A stretch of 9,236 nt of DNA from Bacteroidota bacterium (GTDB lineage Bacteria > Bacteroidota > Bacteroidia > Chitinophagales > Chitinophagaceae), in the NCBI GenBank assembly GCA_029778965.1, contig JAKPBL010000088.1, forward strand, positions 1 through 9,236, written 5' to 3'. How positions within the stretch are numbered: position 1 is the first letter of the stretch; each line of letters opens with the position of its first letter. Position numbers and translations under genes: made by a program. The notes below the pieces were generated by a model, which saw nothing but the letters and a program-made list of their open reading frames with translations, had not been told where the DNA came from and ran no database searches. This document shows positions 1 through 5,203 of the stretch, one piece after another.

Positions 1-876
1 CCTGATCTTATCGGCATACTGGTCCAATGCCGCTACCGCCAGCACACCGGCGGGTTCTACCACGATAGCATCTTCATTGTAGAGCTGGAGAATGACCGAG
101 CACGCTTTGCCTTCGGGTACCAGCAGCATATCGTCCAGCACCTGCCGGCAAAAGGAGAACGTGATATCACCCACTCGTTTTACGGCGGCACCGTCTACAA
201 AGCGGTCGATATCAGCCAGTGTAACCGGGTGGCCGGCTTCCAGGGCCGCAGTCATCGAGGGCGCGCCCTCAGGTTCCACACCGATGATTTTGGTGGTAGG
301 GGAGAATTCTTTGATACAAAGGCCTACGCCCGCGGCTAGTCCACCACCGCCTACGGGAATAAATATATAGTCGATCTTGCCCAGGTCTTCCATGATTTCG
401 AGGCCTACAGTGCCTTGCCCTTCTATGATCCGTTCGTCGTCGAACGGCGGGATAAAGGTCATGCCGTTTTCTTCGGTGAATTTTTTGGCGGCGACGGCGC
501 ACTCGTCGAAGCTGTCGCCGATAAGCCGGATATCGATCCATTCTTCGCCGAACATCCGGGTCTGGTGTACTTTCTGGTTGGGCGTGATAATGGGCATGAA
601 AACGACGCCCCTGGTTTTGAGCTGGCGGCAGCTAAAGGCGACGCCCTGCGCATGATTGCCGGCGCTGGCGCATACCACTCCTTTGGCGAGTTGTTCAGCG
701 TGCAGGCTGCTCATCATATTGTAGGCGCCGCGCAGTTTATAGCTGCGTACCACCTGCAGGTCTTCCCGCTTCAGGTACACGTTGGCATTATACCGCCGGG
801 AGAGGTTGGTATTGCGGGTAAGCGGGGTGCGTACGATGACCTCTGAGAGACGGAGTGCGGCGGATGGGAAGTTCAT
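1..876 (-). CDS. ilvA: Threonine ammonia-lyase (threonine dehydratase), biosynthetic, 3' end outside window
   Basis: This PLP enzyme deaminates L-threonine to 2-oxobutanoate, the committing step of isoleucine synthesis in the cytoplasm. The frame is open from ATG 876-874 to the window edge, giving 292 residues without a stop. Visible motifs are LKREDLQVVRSYKLRGAYN with Schiff-base lysine K47, SAGNHAQG at 71-78, the phosphate-binding loop IPVGGGGLAAG at 173-183, and VVEPAGV at 272-278. The VVRSYK form differs from the PVFSFK of the E. coli enzyme and resembles the roughly 400-residue IlvA clade often clustered with ilv genes (TIGR02079, from memory). The C-terminal regulatory region falls outside the window, so feedback control cannot be judged. 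An upstream ATG at 897-895 reaches a stop after nine codons, which supports the chosen start. The gene lies 45 bases after the O-methyltransferase gene and is probably cotranscribed with it. A catabolic threonine or serine dehydratase is the alternative, made unlikely by the ilv context. Confidence 0.95.
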   Translation of the reverse strand, partial: MNFPSAALRLSEVIVRTPLTRNTNLSRRYNANVYLKREDLQVVRSYKLRGAYNMMSSLHAEQLAKGVVCASAGNHAQGVAFSCRQLKTRGVVFMPIITPNQKVHQTRMFGEEWIDIRLIGDSFDECAVAAKKFTEENGMTFIPPFDDERIIEGQGTVGLEIMEDLGKIDYIFIPVGGGGLAAGVGLCIKEFSPTTKIIGVEPEGAPSMTAALEAGHPVTLADIDRFVDGAAVKRVGDITFSFCRQVLDDMLLVPEGKACSVILQLYNEDAIVVEPAGVLAVAALDQYADKIR

Positions 877-921
877 GGTTGAAAGTCAAAATGTTGTTGG
901 GAGCAAAGACGTCATGAGTCA

Positions 922-1500
922 TTATTTTTTTACTGCGATGATAATGCCGGTAGCCCATTTTTGCTTGGTGAGAGTCAGGTCGGGGTAGTTTTCAAGGCAC
1001 TGGATGAAATGTTCGGCTTTTTCTGCGTGACCTTCGGGCCAGTTAGACTGTGGCAGCATATCGTCAACGATGTAGATGCCGCCGGGGTTGAGCATAGCCA
1101 GGGTTTCTGCCAGCATCAGGTATTTTCCGTGCCAGGTATCGGCGAAAATGAAATCGAACTTTTTCTCGGCATTCTGCTGCAGCCAGGCTTCGCCATCGTT
1201 GTGTACGAGTTCGAGGCGATCGTCGTGGCCGAGGTGTTTGCGGGCAATGGCGAGAAAAGATTCGTCGTTGTCAAAAGAGGTGAGCGTTGAATCGGCGTCC
1301 ATGCCATCCAAGATCCATGCTGTTGACAGTCCGGTACCTGTTCCCATTTCGAGGAATCTTGCGCCGGGCTTAGCGGCGGCCAGGGTGCGCAATAGCGAGC
1401 AGGTCAGTCTGTCGGAAGCCATGGTGAATCCGCTTGCCTTCGTATCATTGTCTATTTCAACATAGCCTGTGGGGGCCGCTTGCTGTATATATTCAGTCAT
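922..1500 (-). CDS. Class I SAM-dependent methyltransferase, O-methyltransferase-like
   Basis: A 192-residue protein with a Rossmann-type SAM fold. Motif I is FLEMGTGTGLST at 49-60, the acidic end of strand 2 is SFDND with D77, and motif IV is FIFADTWHGKY at 118-128, followed by GGIYIVDDMLP at 140-150. The spacing and the D121 and DD146-147 acidic residues resemble the small O-methyltransferase family (catechol O-methyltransferase/YrrM-like), in which such aspartates bind a divalent metal. This is a family-level inference and the substrate is unknown. No signal peptide or membrane segment is seen, so the protein should be cytoplasmic. It starts 16 bases after the secreted-protein gene and ends 45 bases before ilvA, so it probably belongs to the same transcript as ilvA. 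Nothing in the sequence ties it to isoleucine synthesis. The methyltransferase fold is secure; the O-methyl target is a guess. Confidence 0.85.
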   Translation of the reverse strand: MTEYIQQAAPTGYVEIDNDTKASGFTMASDRLTCSLLRTLAAAKPGARFLEMGTGTGLSTAWILDGMDADSTLTSFDNDESFLAIARKHLGHDDRLELVHNDGEAWLQQNAEKKFDFIFADTWHGKYLMLAETLAMLNPGGIYIVDDMLPQSNWPEGHAEKAEHFIQCLENYPDLTLTKQKWATGIIIAVKK

Positions 1501-1516
1501 GGATAAAAACGGGCGA

Positions 1517-1972
1517 TTATGGTTGTTTCATCAATTCCTCGCCTAAGGCGCGGCGCACCATTTTTCGCATGGCATCTTCCAGCGCTGCATAACCGGTGAA
1601 CATAGAGGCGTTTCCCTGGTATTGTTTGGATTTCCAAAGCGATTTCTCATTCACCGACAGCACCTGCGCGATGACGCGAATCCGCGCGCCGTCAGATGTC
1701 ATGCTCATGATATTCATGCCTTTCTTTTCAACGGAAACCTTGAGGATGAAGTCAGCCTTGTCTTTGGAATCGACCAGTTCCCAGTAGTTCCATTCCGGAC
1801 CCAGCAATGCTTTATTGATGGCATCTTTTGCCTCAGGAATATTGTGTTTGACATCTACAAATTCTACGTAGGCCTTGTTTCCTTTCGCAACCAGTTCTTG
1901 CAGGCTTTTCTCCTGTGCCGTCAAACGCCAGGAAACGCAAGCAAATAATAAAAAGAAAATCAACTTTTTCAT
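1517..1972 (-). CDS. Small secreted protein of unknown function
   Basis: A 151-residue protein that I cannot place in a named family with confidence. The start chosen is ATG 1972-1970, because it opens directly with a signal peptide: MKK, then a hydrophobic stretch LIFFLLFACVSW, then LTAQ|EKS as a likely signal peptidase I site near residue 20. An in-frame ATG at 2023 would add 17 polar residues before the signal and is less likely. The mature part alternates predicted strands (ADFILKVSV at 73-81, ARIRVIAQVLSV at 96-107, SLWKSKQYQG at 111-120) and ends in a helix (ALEDAMRKMVRRALGEEL at 130-147). This layout recalls small periplasmic CsgG/DUF4136-like domains, but that is only a resemblance. 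C12 sits in LFAC, a poor lipobox, so a lipoprotein is possible but not favoured. It is the first gene after the 207-base spacer that follows ilvC, and lies 16 bases before the O-methyltransferase gene. Confidence 0.8.
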   Translation of the reverse strand: MKKLIFFLLFACVSWRLTAQEKSLQELVAKGNKAYVEFVDVKHNIPEAKDAINKALLGPEWNYWELVDSKDKADFILKVSVEKKGMNIMSMTSDGARIRVIAQVLSVNEKSLWKSKQYQGNASMFTGYAALEDAMRKMVRRALGEELMKQP

Positions 1973-2047
1973 ATTTCCGGTTTTAATTATCAAATATTGG
2001 TGTTGCCTGTTAGTGCCGGGCATTGATAAACGCGTTGCTGTTCCTTT

Positions 2048-2158
2048 AAAAAGAGAATTGCCGGCAACAACTATTCTTTAGCGTTCTTTGCTTCTTTACG
2101 GTCTTTGCGTGAACACAAAATGTTCGCATGCGCCTGTAAAGAATAGTTGTACCGGCAA
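2048..2158 (-). terminator. Possible terminator/attenuator downstream of ilvC
   Basis: Read on the transcribed strand, the inverted repeat (stem 2158-2137 with 2080-2058) starts 21 bases after the ilvC stop and is followed at once by TTCTCTTTTT (2057-2048). A strong GC-tipped stem followed by a T-rich tract is the layout of an intrinsic terminator. The loop is unusually long at 56 bases and the stem base is A/T-rich next to that loop, so this is not a textbook terminator. If it works, ilvC would be the last efficiently transcribed gene of the ilvE-ilvC unit, and the three genes beyond would depend on readthrough or on a promoter in 1973-2047. Confidence 0.35.
2058..2158. repeat. 101-bp inverted-repeat element between ilvC and the secreted-protein gene
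   Basis: The arms at 2058-2080 (beginning TTGCCGG, ending ACAACTATTCTTTA) and 2137-2158 are reverse complements, except that CA in the left arm corresponds to a single T in the right. The 56-base centre contains the string GTTCTTTGCTTCTTTACGG and, further in, a small hairpin GAACA (2111-2115), loop CAAAA, TGTTC (2121-2125). The outer ten bases of the left arm, TTGCCGGCAA, are themselves a perfect palindrome. No target-site duplication is visible at the edges and there is no coding capacity, so this looks like a MITE-like or REP-like dispersed element. The CTTTGC core resembles intergenic repeats I associate with Bacteroidota genomes and recurs at 5071-5103. The inverted repeat is read directly; its mobility is inferred. 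Confidence 0.75.
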
Positions 2159-2179
2159 CCCTATAACCACAACAACATC

Positions 2180-3229
2180 TTAACCCTGGTTCTCCGGACG
2201 CAAGCTGCGAACGGTTTTGCCAGCCTGCCACATCTCACTTTCACGCAGTTCTTTCAGCTCGGCATCCAGTTTTTCGCGGTAGTCGGCCTGGCTGTTGGAG
2301 TCGATAGAACGTTGCGATTCCTTGCCGGTAGCAACGCTTTCATACAGTTCGTTGAAAACAGGAGCGGTAGCGTCGCGGAATTTCTTCCACCAGTCGAGCG
2401 CACCGCGCTGGGCTGTTGTGGAGCAGTTGGCATACATCCAGTCCATGCCGTTTTCAGCAACGAGCGGCATCAGCGACTGTGTCAGCTCTTCCACTGTTTC
2501 GTTGAAAGCCTCGCTGGGTGTATGGCCTTTGTCGCGCAGCACCTGGTACTGGGCGGCGAAGATGCCCTGGATGGCGCCCATCAGTGTGCCGCGTTCGCCG
2601 GTCAGGTCGGAATATACTTCTCTTTTGAAATCGGTTTCGAACAGGTAGCCGCTGCCTACGGCAATGCCCAATGCGATCACGCGGTCGCGGGCCTTGCCGG
2701 TTGCGTCCTGGAAGATGGCATAAGAGCTGTTAAGCCCGCGGCCCTGCAGGAACATACGGCGCAGGGAAGTGCCGCTTCCCTTGGGCGCTACGAGGAAAAC
2801 GTCCACATCTTTCGGCGGAATGATGCCGGTTTGCTCGTTGAATGTGATGCCGAACCCGTGAGAGAAATACAGGGCCTTGCCGGGGGTGAGGTGCTTTTTC
2901 ACCGTGGGCCACAACGCAATCTGGGCAGCGTCGCTCAGCAGGTAGCAGATGATGGTGCCGCGTTCGAGGGCCTCTTCGATCTCGAACAGTGTTTTGCCGG
3001 GTACGAAGCCGTCGGCAATGGCTTTGTCCCAGGTCTTCGAATTTTTCCGTTGGCCAACAATCACGTTGATGCCGTTATCGCGCTGATTCAATGCCTGCCC
3101 CGGTCCCTGTACACCATAACCGATTACGGCTATCGTTTCGTTTTCCAGGATCTCCTGCGCTTTTGCCAGGGGAAATTCTTCGCGGGTTACCACATTTTCT
3201 TCAACGCCGCCGAAATTTAGTTTTGCCAT
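2180..3229 (-). CDS. ilvC: Ketol-acid reductoisomerase, short form
   Basis: This enzyme converts 2-acetolactate and 2-aceto-2-hydroxybutanoate to the 2,3-dihydroxy acids, with Mg2+ and NAD(P)H, in the cytoplasm. At 349 residues it has a single knotted C-terminal domain (class I length), not the ~490 of the E. coli enzyme. The N-terminal Rossmann domain carries GYGVQGPGQALNQRDNG at 37-53. The cofactor loop VGQRKNSKTWDKA at 58-70, with R61, K62, S64 and K65, suggests NADPH. SHGF at 123-126 gives catalytic H124, and VAPKGSG at 148-154 follows. Metal ligands are D208 and E212 in DLTGERG, with E244 and E248 in NETVEEL as the second pair, and CSTTA at 269-273 binds substrate. The ATG at 3229 follows an A-rich stretch (AAACAAAAATGGC) with no Shine-Dalgarno sequence. 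The gene is 36 bases after the DinB-like gene. A 357-codon open frame on the other strand across it is a codon-usage artefact. Confidence 0.97.
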   Translation of the reverse strand: MAKLNFGGVEENVVTREEFPLAKAQEILENETIAVIGYGVQGPGQALNQRDNGINVIVGQRKNSKTWDKAIADGFVPGKTLFEIEEALERGTIICYLLSDAAQIALWPTVKKHLTPGKALYFSHGFGITFNEQTGIIPPKDVDVFLVAPKGSGTSLRRMFLQGRGLNSSYAIFQDATGKARDRVIALGIAVGSGYLFETDFKREVYSDLTGERGTLMGAIQGIFAAQYQVLRDKGHTPSEAFNETVEELTQSLMPLVAENGMDWMYANCSTTAQRGALDWWKKFRDATAPVFNELYESVATGKESQRSIDSNSQADYREKLDAELKELRESEMWQAGKTVRSLRPENQG

Positions 3230-3265
3230 TTTTGTTTGTCTGTTTTAATTTGAAAGAGAGATTGT

Positions 3266-3727
3266 TTACTGGATAGATTTTTTTAACGCAGATGAATAAC
3301 CGAAGTGGTAATTGTCGTGTGCAAGGGTGCATACAATTACTTCTTCGATGGTATTTAGCATTCCCTTATACGTATCGGTTGAAAAAGGGGTGATGTTTTT
3401 GAAAATCCCGGCGCGGTAGTCGCTTTCAAGCGAATCAATGCTGGTCAGCAACTCCTGCTTAATCTGTTCGATCTCGCTGTCGCTTACCAACGATTCGGGC
3501 CGGGTACCCTTACCGAATTTACCGGCCAGGGGATTGGGCTTATCGGGCGTCACATTGGTTCGTTTATAACAAAGGCCGATGGTCGATGCTACGATGTGTC
3601 CCAGGTTCCAGATGATATTGTTGTTGTAGCCCGCGGGGACCTGGTTCAACTGTTCGGTGCTGAGCGGCGCTATCATAGCCAGGAATGCTTTCCTGGATTG
3701 TCTTATTTGTGAGAATACTGATTCCAT
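3266..3727 (-). CDS. DinB-superfamily (DinB_2-like) protein
   Basis: A 153-residue, mostly helical protein. The pattern NNNIIWNLGHIVAS at 35-48 and LAHDNYHFGYSSALKK at 135-150 matches DinB/YfiT-type four-helix bundles, in which three histidines bind a metal; the candidates are H44, H137 and H141. Members include damage-inducible proteins of unknown activity and metal-dependent thiol transferases acting on mycothiol or bacillithiol. No reaction can be assigned here. There is no signal peptide, so it is probably cytoplasmic. It starts 14 bases after the ilvN stop and ends 36 bases before ilvC, so it sits inside the ilv operon and is almost certainly cotranscribed. Family assignment rests on the histidine motifs, length and helical pattern. 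A direct role in branched-chain amino acid synthesis is not indicated by the sequence. Confidence 0.8.
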   Translation of the reverse strand: MESVFSQIRQSRKAFLAMIAPLSTEQLNQVPAGYNNNIIWNLGHIVASTIGLCYKRTNVTPDKPNPLAGKFGKGTRPESLVSDSEIEQIKQELLTSIDSLESDYRAGIFKNITPFSTDTYKGMLNTIEEVIVCTLAHDNYHFGYSSALKKSIQ

Positions 3728-3741
3728 GGTTCGGGTGCGGA

Positions 3742-4329
3742 TTACATGGTGAAGACCTTCTGGTTCTGGCCCAGGTATTCGTTTTCGATCACTTCTTCGC
3801 CGGGCTCGCGTTGTTCGAACTGGCGCAGTTTGTCGTGGAAGCCGTTGGAGTTTTTTATGATGGCCACGCGCGCACTGCGTACGAACTCGATCAGTCCAAA
3901 CTCGCCGAGAATCTCTATCAGCTTATCGGTTTCTTCCCGGTGGCCGGTCGCTTCAAAAACGGTATAATCATTCCTGATCACTACGGCGCGGGCGCCATAT
4001 TGGCGCAGCAGTCTTTCCACCTGTACTTTCTCCGCCACCTGGTCGGTAGGTACTTTGTATAAAGCCATTTCCTGCCAGATGATTTCGTCGTTGCTGCTGT
4101 AATATGCTTTCAGCACTTCCACCTGCTTCTCGATCTGGCGGCAGAGCTTTCTAACCACTTCTTCCGTTTCATTAATGACGATGTTGAAGCGATGGATATT
4201 CTCAATCTCCGAAGGGGAGGTATTGAGGCTTTCCACGTTGATCTTACGGCGCGAAAAGATGATGGCGATGCGGGTCAGCAGGCCGATCTGGTTTTCGGTG
4301 TAAACGGTTATAGTGAATTCCTGTTTCAT
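3742..4329 (-). CDS. ilvN: Acetolactate (acetohydroxyacid) synthase regulatory subunit
   Basis: The small subunit activates the IlvB catalytic subunit and usually confers valine feedback inhibition. This 195-residue protein has an N-terminal ACT domain at about 5-77 (ITVYTENQIGLLTRIAIIFS, then NVESL at 31-35) and an ALS small-subunit C-terminal domain at about 85-160 (EMALYKV at 87-93, VVIRND at 116-121, GHREETDKL at 129-137, RSARVAI at 151-157). N13, G16 and N31 align with E. coli IlvH N11, G14 and N29, positions where changes give valine resistance, so valine control is plausible. A charged tail of about 35 residues extends beyond the core. It lies 24 bases after the methyltransferase stop and 14 bases before the DinB-like gene. 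Unusually, it is separated from ilvB by about 870 bases including a whole gene. Confidence 0.95.
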   Translation of the reverse strand: MKQEFTITVYTENQIGLLTRIAIIFSRRKINVESLNTSPSEIENIHRFNIVINETEEVVRKLCRQIEKQVEVLKAYYSSNDEIIWQEMALYKVPTDQVAEKVQVERLLRQYGARAVVIRNDYTVFEATGHREETDKLIEILGEFGLIEFVRSARVAIIKNSNGFHDKLRQFEQREPGEEVIENEYLGQNQKVFTM

Positions 4330-4353
4330 GCGTAGAATTTTCTGTTTACTATT

Positions 4354-5064
4354 TTATTTGATGCCGCCGAAAGCAGCAAAGCACATGTTCTTGTGAAGAA
4401 TTTCGGTATCGCTGAATCCCAGCTTTTTCATCAGCGCCAACTGGTAAGTAACTGATCGCGGCGAATCCTCTTTCGCTACATAGTCCATCACGCTCTGGCG
4501 ATAGCCCGGGCCGTTGATGCTCTCCAGGTAGTCGCCATAGCGCTCCCAGGTATAGGCTGTGATAGCTTCGGTTTCCTGTATTACGAGGTCGGATACCATC
4601 AGGCAGCCACCCGGCTTCAACAGCCGGTACAGCTTCCCGAATGTTGCCTCCCAATCTTTGTCGTCGCGCAGGTGATGCAGTACCGCGCCGGCGAGTATGA
4701 TGTCGAAATGATTTTCCGGTAATGTGACCGTGCGTATGTCGCCCTGCAATGCGGCCACCGTTCCACTGGTTTCAGGTGTTACCCTTTCGAGGGCTTTGTC
4801 AAGCATGGGCTTGCTGATATCTACGAGTGTACAATTCAATCCCGGCAATTTCTGCAGCATTTTCAACGTGTAGTTGCCTGCGCCGCAACCCACGTCCAGG
4901 AGCGCCGTGGCATTGGGTGCTATCCTTTTGGCAGACTCGGTGATCAGCTCCAGCGACACCGTTGCATCGATGGTAGACACCTGACCGGTATCGAGGTTGG
5001 AGAACCTGGCCACATCGTTGTCGAAGCGCGCTCGTATCTCTTCTATGCTTGATTTGTTTTGCAT
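4354..5064 (-). CDS. Class I SAM-dependent methyltransferase between ilvB and ilvN
   Basis: A 236-residue cytoplasmic methyltransferase. Motif I is LLDVGCGAGNYTLKML at 55-70, the acidic residue ending strand 2 is D82 in LVDIS, QGDI at 107-110 contacts the adenine side, motif IV is FDIILAGAVLHHLRDD at 120-135, and LLKPGGCLMVSDL at 148-160 follows. The overall form is the generic Methyltransf_25/UbiE-like type and the substrate is unknown. I chose ATG 5064-5062 (MQNKSSIEEIRARF). The frame is open further to an ATG at 5166, but the 34 added residues would be translated from the hairpin repeat at 5071-5159 and look non-coding. The bases before the chosen start, CACCAAGAGATG, hold only a weak purine stretch. 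It lies 139 bases after ilvB and 24 bases before ilvN, so it interrupts the usual ilvB-ilvN pair. Fold is certain, role unknown. Confidence 0.87.
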   Translation of the reverse strand: MQNKSSIEEIRARFDNDVARFSNLDTGQVSTIDATVSLELITESAKRIAPNATALLDVGCGAGNYTLKMLQKLPGLNCTLVDISKPMLDKALERVTPETSGTVAALQGDIRTVTLPENHFDIILAGAVLHHLRDDKDWEATFGKLYRLLKPGGCLMVSDLVIQETEAITAYTWERYGDYLESINGPGYRQSVMDYVAKEDSPRSVTYQLALMKKLGFSDTEILHKNMCFAAFGGIK

Positions 5065-5070
5065 CTCTTG

Positions 5071-5159
5071 GTGTTCTTTGCTCCTTGCGTTCTCTGCGGG
5101 AAATTTTGGCTCCCGCAGAAAGTCCTGTTTTTTGTTTCTCACAGCGGCCGCAGAGGAAC
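5071..5159. repeat. Degenerate intergenic repeat with two overlapping hairpins, between ilvB and the methyltransferase gene
   Basis: Plus-strand bases 5071-5103 (GTGTTCTTTGCTCC, then TTGCGTTCTCTGCGGGAAA) align with 2081-2114 at about three quarters identity, so this is a second member of the repeat family seen after ilvC. A perfect 9-bp stem joins TCTGCGGGA (5093-5101) to TCCCGCAGA (5111-5119) across a 9-base loop. An overlapping alternative joins GTTCTCTGCGG (5089-5099) to CCGCAGAGGAAC (5148-5159) with one bulged base; the two pairings cannot form together. The segment contains GCGGCCGC at 5144-5151. No T-tract follows the stems in the direction of transcription, so it does not look like a terminator. 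Confidence 0.6.
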
Positions 5160-5203
5160 GGAGCATTACATATACTCCGCGTGAAACCTGTGATCAAAGT
5201 CAG

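Noticed and set aside
1937..1972. Lipoprotein signal at LLFAC in the secreted protein
   Set aside because: Phenylalanine at -2 is a poor lipobox, and the hydrophobic region continues to a better signal peptidase I site after TAQ.
1973..2047. Possible Bacteroidota-type promoter (AATATTTG at 1998-1991, minus strand) before the secreted-protein gene
   Set aside because: It matches the TAnnTTTG consensus only in part, and no convincing -33 TTG box stands at the right distance. Too weak to list as a feature.
2147..3220. A 357-codon open frame on the plus strand covering nearly all of ilvC
   Set aside because: It mirrors ilvC codon for codon, has no recognisable domain, and its composition is that of reverse-complemented GC-rich codons. 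ilvC itself is unmistakable.
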